Positions 1 to 8,017 of a stretch of 64,000 bases of DNA are shown here, piece after piece. The notes beneath the pieces are model-generated. The model saw only the letters and a list, made by a program, of their open reading frames with translations, was not told the origin of the DNA and searched no databases. How positions within the stretch are numbered: the first letter of the stretch is position 1; every line of letters starts with the position of its first letter. Source of the stretch: Bacteroides faecium (GTDB lineage: Bacteria; Bacteroidota; Bacteroidia; Bacteroidales; Bacteroidaceae); assembly GCF_012113595.1 (NCBI RefSeq), contig NZ_CP050831.1, positions 4,464,001 through 4,528,000 on the forward strand. The letters are read 5' to 3'. The position numbers and the translations under genes were made by a program.

Positions 1-465
1 ATGAAGCCGATTGTAGCCAACCAACCTGTCAATAAGCAATACATGTTCAAAGGCGAATCTACACTGGTAGACGGCTTGAAAGGAAACGGCAATTACAAGA
101 CCGGTCGTTGGATTGCATTCTACAAGAACGATATGGATATGACTATCGACCTTCAGCAGCCCACCGAGATTTCGAGCGTTGCTATTTCTACTTGCGTGGA
201 GAAGGGCGACTGGGTGTTTGACGCGAGAGGACTCTCCGTAGAAGTTTCGGACGATGGCAAGAACTTTACCAAAGTCGCTTCCGAGGAGTATCCTGCTATG
301 AAAGAAAGCGATAAGAATGGTATCTACGAACATAAACTGTCATTCAGCCCGGTAAAAACTCAATACGTGAAAGTGGTTGCCCTGTCTGAAAGTAAAATAC
401 CAGCATGGCATGGTGGCAAAGATAATCCGGCATTCTTGTTTGTAGACGAAATCACGATAGATTAA
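1..465 (+). CDS. C-terminal part of a GH20-type beta-hexosaminidase (5' end outside window)
   Basis: The open frame runs from the first base, so the ATG at position 1 is probably an internal methionine. The 154 residues contain a discoidin-like (F5/8 type C) beta-sandwich: 'TLVDGLKGNG', 'WIAFYKNDMDMTIDL', 'SVEVSDDGKNF', and an ending 'FLFVDEITID'. This closely parallels the tail of the next gene, so the missing part is probably a GH20 catalytic domain; that is inference. Such tails are thought to help secreted glycosidases bind sugar. The stop codon overlaps the next ATG (TAATG), which indicates translational coupling in one operon. Any discoidin-tailed glycosidase is possible. Confidence 0.75.
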   Translation: MKPIVANQPVNKQYMFKGESTLVDGLKGNGNYKTGRWIAFYKNDMDMTIDLQQPTEISSVAISTCVEKGDWVFDARGLSVEVSDDGKNFTKVASEEYPAMKESDKNGIYEHKLSFSPVKTQYVKVVALSESKIPAWHGGKDNPAFLFVDEITID

Positions 466-2540
466 TGAATATAAGAAATAGATACGCTAAAGTTTGTCTT
501 TTCTTATGGGTATTGGGAATGTGCTTGACCGCACATTCCCTCAAAGCACAGTCCGTCATTCCTGTCCCGTTGAAAATGGAGCAGGGGACGGGCTCTTTTT
601 TACTGTCAGAGAAAACAAAACTTTATACAAACCTACAAGGTGGAGAAGCGCAGCTTCTGGAGAATTGCCTGCAAGCATTGCCGGTTCATCTCAAGAAAGG
701 GAAAAAGAAAGATACGCAGAATGTACTTTCTCTATTGATAACGGAAAAGAGCGGACAGTTGCCCACTCCTGAAAGTTATACGCTGTCCGTCACACCGGAG
801 CGAATCCAGATTCAAGCAACTTCGGGAGCCGGACTCTTCTACGGGATTCAGACACTCTTGCAGCTATCGGTTTCTTCGGGCGCGGGCGTCATCACCGTTT
901 CTGCCGTTGAAGTGCAGGACACGCCCCGTTTCGCTTATCGCGGATTGATGCTCGACGTATCCCGCCACTTCTTCACCAAGGAATTTGTGAAGAAACAGAT
1001 AGACGCACTGGCATTCTATAAAATCAACCGTCTGCATCTGCACCTCACGGATGCGGCAGGCTGGCGGATTGAAATCAAGAAATACCCTCTGCTGACAGAA
1101 TTTGCAGCCTGGCGTACCGATGCCAACTGGAAAAAATGGTGGAATGGCGACCGCAAATACGTCCGTTTCGACGAACCCGGAGCTTCCGGCGGTTACTATA
1201 CCCAGGATGATATCCGTGAAATCGTAGAATATGCCCGTCAGCATTTTATCACGGTTATTCCGGAGATTGAAATGCCTGCCCACTCGGAAGAAGTACTGGC
1301 AGCTTATCCGCAACTCTCTTGTGCGGGTGAACCCTATAAGAATGCGGACTTCTGTGTCGGCAACGAAGAGACATTCACTTTCCTTGAAAATGTACTGACC
1401 GAAGTCCTCGAACTTTTCCCTTCCGAATACATTCATATAGGCGGTGACGAAGCCGGTATGGCAGCATGGAAAACCTGCCCGAAATGTCAGAAGAGAATGA
1501 AGGACGAGCACCTCTCTCACGTAGACGAACTGCAAAGCTACCTGATTCACCGGATAGAAAAGTTTCTGAACGCCCGCGGCCGTCGTTTGCTGGGCTGGGA
1601 CGAGATACTTAAAGGCGGTCTGGCTCCTAATGCGACAGTCATGTCATGGCGTGGCGAAGAAGGCGGCATTGCTGCTGTTACTTCCGGTCATCGGGCTGTC
1701 ATGACGCCGGGAAGCCACTGCTATCTGGACAGTTATCAGGATGCCCCGTACTCCCAGCCGGAAGCCATCGGCGGATACCTGCCTCTGAAAAAGGTCTATG
1801 CTTACAATCCGGTTGCCGCTTCATTGTCAGCGGAACAGGCGAAACTTGTGTATGGCGCACAAGTTAACCTTTTTACAGAATATGTTCCGACTCCCGAACA
1901 TGTAGAGTATATGTTATATCCCCGCACATTGGCGTTGGCGGAAGTTGCCTGGTCGGCTCCCGAACGTAAATCATGGCCGGACTTCCATGCCCGTGCTTTG
2001 AAAGCCGTATCGGATTTGCAGGCAAAAGGCTACCATCCTTTCGACCTTAAAAACGAAATCGGTAGTCGCCCGGAATCTACCTGTCCCGTTACGCATTTGG
2101 CATTAGGGAAAAAAGTGACTTATAACGCTCCGTACAACTCTTCTTATGCGGCGAAAGGCGACGTGACATTGACGGACGGCATACGCGGTGACTGGACATA
2201 CGGTGACGGTGCATGGCAAGGTTTTATTTCAAAGAACCGCCTGGACGTAACCATTGACATGGAAGCCGACGTTTCCGTCCACTCCATTATCGCTACCTTT
2301 ATGCAAGTAGTAGGCGCGGAAGTATTCCTGCCCGCATCTGTCACGATTTCTATTTCCGATGACGGAACCAACTTCACCGAGTTGAAACATCAAACCTTTG
2401 AAGTAACCAAAGAAGTCCCTATTAAATTCACGGACATCTCTTGGGAAGGAAATGCGCAAGGAAGATATGTACGCTATCAGGCACAAGCCGGAAAAGAGTT
2501 CGGTGGCTGGATATTTACCGATGAGATAATCGTGAAATAG
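465..2540 (+). CDS. GH20 beta-N-acetylhexosaminidase with discoidin-like C-terminal domain
   Basis: This 691-residue secreted enzyme is predicted to remove terminal GlcNAc/GalNAc from host-type glycans. The first ~28 residues are a signal peptide ending 'AHSLKA'. An N-terminal GH20b-type domain (about 30-150) is followed by the TIM-barrel catalytic domain (about 155-510). The family motif 'HIGGDE' places the catalytic Asp-Glu pair at D328-E329; GH20 enzymes use substrate-assisted catalysis. Residues ~555-691 form a discoidin-like domain ending 'GGWIFTDEIIVK'. The start overlaps the upstream stop. It lies just upstream of susC/susD, as expected in a polysaccharide-utilisation locus for N-acetylhexosamine-containing glycans. 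Fold assignment is firm; linkage preference cannot be read from sequence. Confidence 0.93.
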   Translation: MNIRNRYAKVCLFLWVLGMCLTAHSLKAQSVIPVPLKMEQGTGSFLLSEKTKLYTNLQGGEAQLLENCLQALPVHLKKGKKKDTQNVLSLLITEKSGQLPTPESYTLSVTPERIQIQATSGAGLFYGIQTLLQLSVSSGAGVITVSAVEVQDTPRFAYRGLMLDVSRHFFTKEFVKKQIDALAFYKINRLHLHLTDAAGWRIEIKKYPLLTEFAAWRTDANWKKWWNGDRKYVRFDEPGASGGYYTQDDIREIVEYARQHFITVIPEIEMPAHSEEVLAAYPQLSCAGEPYKNADFCVGNEETFTFLENVLTEVLELFPSEYIHIGGDEAGMAAWKTCPKCQKRMKDEHLSHVDELQSYLIHRIEKFLNARGRRLLGWDEILKGGLAPNATVMSWRGEEGGIAAVTSGHRAVMTPGSHCYLDSYQDAPYSQPEAIGGYLPLKKVYAYNPVAASLSAEQAKLVYGAQVNLFTEYVPTPEHVEYMLYPRTLALAEVAWSAPERKSWPDFHARALKAVSDLQAKGYHPFDLKNEIGSRPESTCPVTHLALGKKVTYNAPYNSSYAAKGDVTLTDGIRGDWTYGDGAWQGFISKNRLDVTIDMEADVSVHSIIATFMQVVGAEVFLPASVTISISDDGTNFTELKHQTFEVTKEVPIKFTDISWEGNAQGRYVRYQAQAGKEFGGWIFTDEIIVK

Positions 2541-2546
2541 ATATTC

Positions 2547-2663
2547 AGGCACGGATTACACAGATTACACGGTTTTCACAGTTTTCACGATTTTCACAGT
2601 TTTCACGATTTATCTGAATATCGGTATTATATAACAACAGTGAAATCCGTGTAATCCGTGCCT
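2547..2663. repeat. Dispersed palindromic element with internal 9-bp tandem repeat
   Basis: Perfect 15-bp arms, aggcacggattacac (2547-2561) and its complement gtgtaatccgtgcct (2649-2663), flank a loop that holds four 9-bp units of the form ttttcac(ag/ga) at 2573-2608. Elements of the same style occur at 12932-13010 and 44908-44981. The RNA would fold into a long hairpin between the GH20 gene and the terminator at 2685. Confidence 0.75.
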
Positions 2664-2684
2664 AATTTCATACTATATATGAAT

Positions 2685-2723
2685 AAAAGAGGGAATCTAC
2701 TCAACCAGATTCCCTCTTTTTTT
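2685..2723 (+). terminator. Rho-independent terminator after the GH20 genes
   Basis: A 14-bp stem (aaaagagggaatct, 2685-2698; complement 2707-2720) with an 8-nt loop is followed by a T run to 2723. It separates the GH20 transcript from susC, so susC probably has its own promoter directly downstream. Confidence 0.85.
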
Positions 2724-2725
2724 GT

Positions 2726-2733
2726 TATATTTG
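2726..2733 (+). promoter_or_regulatory. Candidate -7 box for susC
   Basis: TATATTTG matches the Bacteroides -7 consensus TAnnTTTG and lies 27 nt before the susC ATG, immediately after the terminator. No clear TTTG -33 box is found 19-21 nt upstream, so an activator may be needed; that is inference. Confidence 0.45.
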
Positions 2734-2760
2734 TAATATTACCTTAAAAAACTAATCAGC

Positions 2761-5508
2761 ATGGTACGACGACACGGTAAACTAACTTTTCTCGGTCTTC
2801 TTCTGATAACCTCTTGCAGCAGCTTGTTTGCGCAGAAGATTCCTGTAACTGTTCCCATAGATTCCCTAATCACGGTAGGATACGCCACCGGAAGTCTGAA
2901 AACTATCTCCGGCTCCGTAGAGAAAATCACGGAAAGACAGATGAACAAAGACCAGATAACGAATCCTTTGGAAGCGATTCGCGGCCGTGTCCCCGGTCTG
3001 ACCATCCAACGGGGAAGTAACGGGCCTGCCGCCCTCGACGCTGTTCGCCTGCGGGGAACGACCTCTCTCACCAGTGGCAATGACCCGCTGATTATCGTCG
3101 ACGGAGTATTCGGCGACCTCAGCATGCTGACCTCTATTTACCCCACTGACATCGAAAGCTTCACCATCTTGAAAGACGCTTCCGAAACCGCCCAGTACGG
3201 CTCGCGCGGTGCTTCCGGTGTCATAGAAGTCACCACGAAAAAAGGGATGCAAGGCAAGACGCAAGTAGCCTACAATGGCAGCTTCGGCATCTCCACCGTC
3301 TACAAAAACTTGAAAATGCTCTCCGGCAACGAATTCCGCCAAGTTGCCTCGGAACGTGGTATCTCCATCCTCGACAAAGGCTACAACACCAACTTCCAAA
3401 AAGAAATCGAACAAACCGGCTTGCAGCAGAACCACCACATCGCTTTCTACGGCGGTTCCAGTGAGTCCAACTATCGTGTCTCCCTCGGTTTCATGGACCG
3501 CCAGGGAGTTATCTTGAACGAAGACATGAAGAACTTCACTTCCAACATGAACATGAACCAGCGTATGTTCGACGGTTTCTTAAACTGCGAACTGGGAATG
3601 TTCGGCTCCATCCTCAAGAACCATAACCTGGTAGATTATCAGAAGACATTCTACTCGGCAGCCACCTTCAACCCAACTTATCCCAACCATAAAGACCCCG
3701 TCACCAACTCTTGGGACGGCATCACCACCGCCAGTCAAATCACCAATCCACTGGCATGGATGGAAGTGCAGGACGACGACGCCACCTCGCATATCAGCAC
3801 CCACGCCCGCCTGACATTCAACTTGATGAAGGAACTGAAACTCACACTCTTCGGCGCCTACACCTACAACATCGTCGAAAACTCCCAATATCTCCCCACA
3901 TCCGTCTGGGCAAACGGGCAAGCCTACAAAGGAACTAAAAAACGTGAATCCCTGTTAGGCAATATGATGCTGACCTACAAGAAGCACTGGAAGAAACATT
4001 TCTTCGACGCCCTCGCCCTCGCCGAACTCCAGAAAGAAACCTATACCGGATACTACACCACAGTAACCAACTTCAGCACCGACAAATTCGGCTACAATAA
4101 CTTGCAAGCAGGCGCGCTCCGCCTGTGGGAAGGTACAAACTCCTACTACGAGCAACCCCGCCTTGCTTCCTTCATGGGACGCTTCAACTACACCTACGCC
4201 GACCGTTACATACTCACCCTCAACGCCCGTACCGACGCATCCTCAAAATTCGGCGCTAACAATAAATGGGGATTTTTCCCTTCCGCATCCGCCGCCTGGG
4301 TGATTAGTGAAGAGAAATTCATGAAACAGCTCCCTATGGTAGACAATCTGAAATTCCGTATCGGCTACGGCCTTGCAGGTAACCAAAGCGGAATAGACTC
4401 CTACACAACGCTGAACCTCGTCAAACCGAACGGTGTCGTTCCCGTAGGAAACTCCGCCATCGTCTCCCTGGGCGACTTGCGGAACACCAACCCCGACTTG
4501 AAATGGGAAGTAAAGCATACCTTCAACACCGGCATCGACGTAGCCCTGTTCGGCAACCGCCTGCTGCTCTCCGCCAACTATTACAACTCCCGCACCACCG
4601 ATATGCTCTACCTCTACAATGTCAGCGTGCCGCCATTCACCTACAACACCCTGTTGGCGAACATCGGCTCCATGCGCAACTGGGGTACTGAAATCGCTAT
4701 CGGCATCACCCCTCTGAAAACCCGGGACATGGAACTGAACATCAACGCCAACATCACCTTCCAACGCAACAAACTGCTCTCCCTGAGCGGTATGTACAAC
4801 GGCGAAATGATTTCCGCCCCCGAATACAAAAGTCTTGCCAGTCTTGACGGCGCCGGCTTCCACGGCGGATACAACCACATCGTCTACCAAATGGTAGGCC
4901 AACCGCTAGGCGTCTTCTACCTTCCCCATAGCACAGGACTGGAATCCGACGGCAACGGCGGATACACCTACGGCATCGCTGATTTAAACGGCGGCGGTGT
5001 CAGCCTTGAAGACGGCGAAGACCGTTACGTAGCCGGGCAAGCCGTCCCGAAAACGATTCTTGGTTCCAACATCAGTTTCCGTTACAAACGCTTCGACCTC
5101 TCCGTCCAGATTAACGGAGCCTTCGGTCACAAAATCTACAACGGAACTTCTCTGACTTACATGAACATGAATATCTTCCCCGACTACAACGTCATGAAAG
5201 CAGCCCCGAAGCAGAACATAAAAGACCAGACCGCCACGGACTACTGGCTGGAAAAGGGGGATTACGTCAACTTCGACTACGTGACCCTAGGCTGGAACGT
5301 CCCCATAGAGAAAGTGCAGAAACTCAAAAAGTACGTCCGTTCCCTGCGCCTGGCGTTCACCGTCAACAACTTGGCGACCATCTCCGGCTATTCGGGACTC
5401 TCGCCCATGATTAACAGCTCCACCGTAAACTCAACTTTAGGCGTGGACGACAAACGCGGCTACCCGTTAGCCCGTACCTACATACTGGGACTAAGTATTA
5501 ACTTCTAA
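2761..5508 (+). CDS. SusC-like TonB-dependent outer-membrane receptor
   Basis: A 915-residue outer-membrane transporter that, with its SusD partner, would import oligosaccharides using TonB energy. A signal peptide (about 1-24, ending 'SSLFA') is followed almost directly by the plug domain (about 50-165: 'NPLEAIRGRVPGL', 'PLIIVDGVFG', 'YGSRGASGVIEVTTK') and then the beta-barrel. The C-terminus ends 'YILGLSINF', with the terminal Phe typical of outer-membrane barrels. It is shorter than most SusC proteins (about 1000 residues or more) because the carboxypeptidase-regulatory-like domain normally ahead of the plug is absent. Codons end in C strikingly often compared with genes such as cydA. susD starts 14 bp downstream. 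Confidence 0.93.
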   Translation: MVRRHGKLTFLGLLLITSCSSLFAQKIPVTVPIDSLITVGYATGSLKTISGSVEKITERQMNKDQITNPLEAIRGRVPGLTIQRGSNGPAALDAVRLRGTTSLTSGNDPLIIVDGVFGDLSMLTSIYPTDIESFTILKDASETAQYGSRGASGVIEVTTKKGMQGKTQVAYNGSFGISTVYKNLKMLSGNEFRQVASERGISILDKGYNTNFQKEIEQTGLQQNHHIAFYGGSSESNYRVSLGFMDRQGVILNEDMKNFTSNMNMNQRMFDGFLNCELGMFGSILKNHNLVDYQKTFYSAATFNPTYPNHKDPVTNSWDGITTASQITNPLAWMEVQDDDATSHISTHARLTFNLMKELKLTLFGAYTYNIVENSQYLPTSVWANGQAYKGTKKRESLLGNMMLTYKKHWKKHFFDALALAELQKETYTGYYTTVTNFSTDKFGYNNLQAGALRLWEGTNSYYEQPRLASFMGRFNYTYADRYILTLNARTDASSKFGANNKWGFFPSASAAWVISEEKFMKQLPMVDNLKFRIGYGLAGNQSGIDSYTTLNLVKPNGVVPVGNSAIVSLGDLRNTNPDLKWEVKHTFNTGIDVALFGNRLLLSANYYNSRTTDMLYLYNVSVPPFTYNTLLANIGSMRNWGTEIAIGITPLKTRDMELNINANITFQRNKLLSLSGMYNGEMISAPEYKSLASLDGAGFHGGYNHIVYQMVGQPLGVFYLPHSTGLESDGNGGYTYGIADLNGGGVSLEDGEDRYVAGQAVPKTILGSNISFRYKRFDLSVQINGAFGHKIYNGTSLTYMNMNIFPDYNVMKAAPKQNIKDQTATDYWLEKGDYVNFDYVTLGWNVPIEKVQKLKKYVRSLRLAFTVNNLATISGYSGLSPMINSSTVNSTLGVDDKRGYPLARTYILGLSINF

Positions 5509-5522
5509 AAACAGAGGACGAC

Positions 5523-7307
5523 ATGATGAAAAAACAGTTGAAAAATATAGAGCAATTTTCCGAAGTAACGGAACAACGCTCAAAGAAGATGGAACAATGC
5601 TCAAAGAAGATAGAACAATGCTCAAAAGAAATAGAACAATGCTCAAAGAGGATGAAACAGCCGTTAATAACAAGAATAACAGGACTTACAAGAATAACAG
5701 GACTTATTCTTATCATGTGTATGACTCTCTTTTCGTGCGATAAATTTCTGGAAGAAAATCCAAAGGACAAACTTCCCGCCGGTGATGTTTACAACAAACT
5801 GTCCGACGTATATCTCAACGCCGTAGCCTCACTCTACACCTACGTCGGCGGTTACAGCGACAGCCAAGGCCTGCAAGGAACGGGTAGGGGAGTCTACGAC
5901 CTGAACACCTTCACCACCGACGAAGCCATCATCCCTACACGTGGCGGCGACTGGTACGACGGCGGCTTCTGGCAAGGGCTCTACCTGCATGACTGGGGAA
6001 TCGAAAATGACGCCATCCAAGCCACCTGGGAATACCTCTACAAAGTCGTAATGCTCAGCAACAAATCACTAGAAATAATAGATAAATTCAGCGAAACCCA
6101 CTCCGACGCGGAACTCCCCGCCTACCGTGCCGAAGTGCAAGCCATGCGTGCCATGTACTATTACTACCTAATGGACTTATTCGCCCGCATCCCCTTGGTG
6201 CAATCTTCTTCCGTAGCCATGAAAGACGTACTCCAAAGCGACCGCAAAACCGTCTTTGAATTTATCTTCCGCGAATTGCAGGAAGCCGAGCCTTTACTCA
6301 GTGACGTGCACAGCAACCAATCCGGCCCTTATTACGGTCGTATCACCCGTCCCGTAGTCACTTTCCTGTTAGCCAAACTAGCCCTGAACGCCGAAGTCTA
6401 CACCGACAACGACTGGACGGACACCCAACGCCCGGACGGAAAGAACATCAAATTCACCGTAAACGGCACCGAGCTCAACGCCTGGGAAACAACCATCTAC
6501 TACTGCGACCAACTAAAATCCCTCGGCTATAAACTGGAACCGAAATACGAAACAAACTTCTCCGTCTTCAACGAACCGTCGATAGAGAACATCTTCACCA
6601 TCCCGATGAACAAAACCTTATACACCAATCAAATGCAATACCTTTTCCGTTCCCGCCACTATAACCACGCCAAAGCCTACGGCTTAAGCGGCGAGAACGG
6701 TCCTAGCGCAACGATTGAAGCCCTCGAAACCTTCGAATACGAGAAGTCAACCCAAGACCCCCGCTTCGACATCTGTTACTTCGCCGGCATCGTGCGTGAC
6801 CTCAAAGGAAACGTTATCAAACTGGACGACGGCACTGTCCTGGAATATCTTCCCTGGGACGTAAAACTGGACATCACCGACACCCCTTATGAACAAACGG
6901 CAGGCGCCCGCATGAAAAAGTACGAAGTAGACCCGACCGCCACCAAAGACGGTAAACTGATGGAAAACGACATCGTCCTCTTCCGCTACGCCGATGCCTT
7001 ACTGATGAAGAGCGAAGCAAAAGTACGAAACGGTGAAAACGGCGATAATGAACTGAACGAAGTCCGTAATCGTGTGAACGCCGCTCCCCGTTCCGCCACT
7101 TTAGAAAACATACTTGCCGAACGTCAGCTTGAACTGGCCTGGGAAGGTTGGAGACGTCAAGACCTGATTCGCTTCGGAAAGTTTACAAGAGCGTACAGCA
7201 GCCGTCCGCAATTACCGGATGAAGCAAGCGGCTATACAACCGTGTTTCCTATCCCGGAGAAGATACGGGTAATGAATACGAATTTGAAGCAGAATCCGGG
7301 ATACTAA
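5523..7307 (+). CDS. SusD-like glycan-binding lipoprotein with repeat-bearing N-terminal extension
   Basis: A 594-residue RagB/SusD-family surface lipoprotein, the glycan-capturing partner of the upstream SusC. From the first ATG the lipoprotein Cys is at residue 72 ('MTLFSC'), far too deep for a signal peptide. The in-frame ATG at 5652 would give a normal 29-residue lipoprotein signal ('MKQPLITRITGL' to 'LFSC') and may be the real start. The stretch ahead of it encodes heptads (EQCSKKI type) made by 21-bp DNA repeats. The body is typical of SusD: helical TPR-like segments ('YRAEVQAMRAMYYYYLMDLFARIPLV') broken here only by my reading, and a C-terminal 'ERQLELAWEGWRRQDLIRFG' region. It ends with the usual 'NPGY'. 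Confidence 0.9.
   Translation: MMKKQLKNIEQFSEVTEQRSKKMEQCSKKIEQCSKEIEQCSKRMKQPLITRITGLTRITGLILIMCMTLFSCDKFLEENPKDKLPAGDVYNKLSDVYLNAVASLYTYVGGYSDSQGLQGTGRGVYDLNTFTTDEAIIPTRGGDWYDGGFWQGLYLHDWGIENDAIQATWEYLYKVVMLSNKSLEIIDKFSETHSDAELPAYRAEVQAMRAMYYYYLMDLFARIPLVQSSSVAMKDVLQSDRKTVFEFIFRELQEAEPLLSDVHSNQSGPYYGRITRPVVTFLLAKLALNAEVYTDNDWTDTQRPDGKNIKFTVNGTELNAWETTIYYCDQLKSLGYKLEPKYETNFSVFNEPSIENIFTIPMNKTLYTNQMQYLFRSRHYNHAKAYGLSGENGPSATIEALETFEYEKSTQDPRFDICYFAGIVRDLKGNVIKLDDGTVLEYLPWDVKLDITDTPYEQTAGARMKKYEVDPTATKDGKLMENDIVLFRYADALLMKSEAKVRNGENGDNELNEVRNRVNAAPRSATLENILAERQLELAWEGWRRQDLIRFGKFTRAYSSRPQLPDEASGYTTVFPIPEKIRVMNTNLKQNPGY
5571..5654. repeat. Four 21-bp tandem repeats inside the susD 5' region
   Basis: Four consecutive units of the form gaacaatgctcaaagaagat(a/g) occupy 5571-5591, 5592-5612, 5613-5633 and 5634-5654. 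A degenerate fifth unit precedes them at 5550-5570. In frame they encode EQRSKKM, EQCSKKI, EQCSKEI and EQCSKRM. Because the unit is 21 bp, copy-number change would keep the frame. The last unit ends on the alternative susD start codon (5652-5654). Confidence 0.9.
5670..5705. repeat. Perfect 18-bp direct duplication in the susD signal-peptide region
   Basis: The 18-mer acaagaataacaggactt occurs at 5670-5687 and again at 5688-5705. It encodes TRITGL twice within the lipoprotein signal peptide, lengthening its hydrophobic N-terminal part without shifting the frame. Confidence 0.9.
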
Positions 7308-7321
7308 GTGAAATTTATAGT

Positions 7322-7363
7322 AAACGCCCCATGTGTTACCAAACATTCATGGGGCGTTTTATT
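7322..7363 (+). terminator. Terminator after susD
   Basis: A 12-bp stem (aaacgccccatg, 7322-7333; complement 7348-7359) with a 14-nt loop, followed by T-rich sequence. It closes the susC-susD transcription unit. Confidence 0.85.
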
Positions 7364-7388
7364 ATTTATAGGGGAGAGTCACTCCCTT

Positions 7389-7661
7389 TTATTTCTTCAT
7401 ATAGTGATATCTCATAGAAAATACATATATTTCAATCGTATCTTCATGTACGGAATAGATGATTCGATGTTCTGAGTTAATACGTCTTGACCATTTGCCC
7501 GCAAGTTCATATTTTAGCGGTTCCGGTTTACCTATACCGGTATATGGATGCTCTGAAATATCTCTGAGCAAAGCCGTTATTTTATTCATAATGACTTTGT
7601 TCCCAGTCTTTTTCCAGTACTCAAGGTCTATTCTAGCCTGTTCAAGAAGTTTTATTTCCAT
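7389..7661 (-). CDS. yoeB: YoeB-family mRNA-interferase toxin
   Basis: A 90-residue ribosome-dependent RNase of the RelE/YoeB fold. The match to E. coli YoeB is easily recognised along the length: 'KPEPLKYELAGKWSRRI', 'EHRIIYSV' and a C-terminal 'RYHY'. The catalytic set is present as E47, R66, H86 and Y87 (E. coli E46, R65, H83, Y84). When free, the toxin cleaves mRNA in the ribosomal A site and stops growth; when bound by YefM it is inactive. It is the second gene of the pair, overlapping yefM by 10 bp, the usual antitoxin-first order. All active-site residues are intact, so it is probably functional. Confidence 0.93.
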   Translation of the reverse strand: MEIKLLEQARIDLEYWKKTGNKVIMNKITALLRDISEHPYTGIGKPEPLKYELAGKWSRRINSEHRIIYSVHEDTIEIYVFSMRYHYMKK

Positions 7662-7912
7662 AGATTTTCAATATCAACCGAAGTACCGCCGCCATTTTTT
7701 ATTTCATCGTCTCCCTTTCTGATGATATCCATCATGGCGGGGGATTTCATGATGTATTCAGTCTCTTTGATAGAATTGTATTCTTCCAAAGAAATAACGA
7801 CTACACTTTCGTTTCCTGAACGATGAACGATTAATGGTTCACTGTCATTGATAACCGCATCGAGATAACTCTTGAGGTTATTTCTTAGTTCTGAATAATT
7901 GGTTGTTCTCAT
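7652..7912 (-). CDS. yefM: YefM/Phd-family antitoxin
   Basis: An 86-residue antitoxin. The N-terminal half has the Phd/YefM fold that dimerises and binds DNA ('YSELRNNLKSYLDAV', 'LIVHRSGNESVVVISLEEYNSI'). The C-terminal tail (about 60-86) is the flexible part that wraps the toxin. It overlaps yoeB by 10 bp and is preceded by a consensus promoter and a palindrome likely to be its own operator, which fits autoregulation by the YefM-YoeB complex as known in E. coli. Confidence 0.93.
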   Translation of the reverse strand: MRTTNYSELRNNLKSYLDAVINDSEPLIVHRSGNESVVVISLEEYNSIKETEYIMKSPAMMDIIRKGDDEIKNGGGTSVDIENLWK

Positions 7913-7927
7913 AATCTTCCTTTTGAT

Positions 7928-7964
7928 AAGTACAAATATAAGTACTTAATATTGTATCTGCAAA
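7928..7964 (-). promoter_or_regulatory. yefM-yoeB promoter with overlapping palindromic operator
   Basis: On the minus strand a TTTG (7961-7964), a 20-nt spacer and TATATTTG (7933-7940) exactly match the Bacteroides promoter consensus. An AAGTAC/GTACTT inverted repeat (7928-7933 and 7942-7947) straddles the -7 box. E. coli YefM recognises short GTAC-centred palindromes, so this is a likely autoregulatory operator (inference). Confidence 0.75.
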
Positions 7965-8017
7965 TGAATTGAGACTTATTTATGATACCTTTGAAGAATC
8001 ATTATACCTCATCTGAT

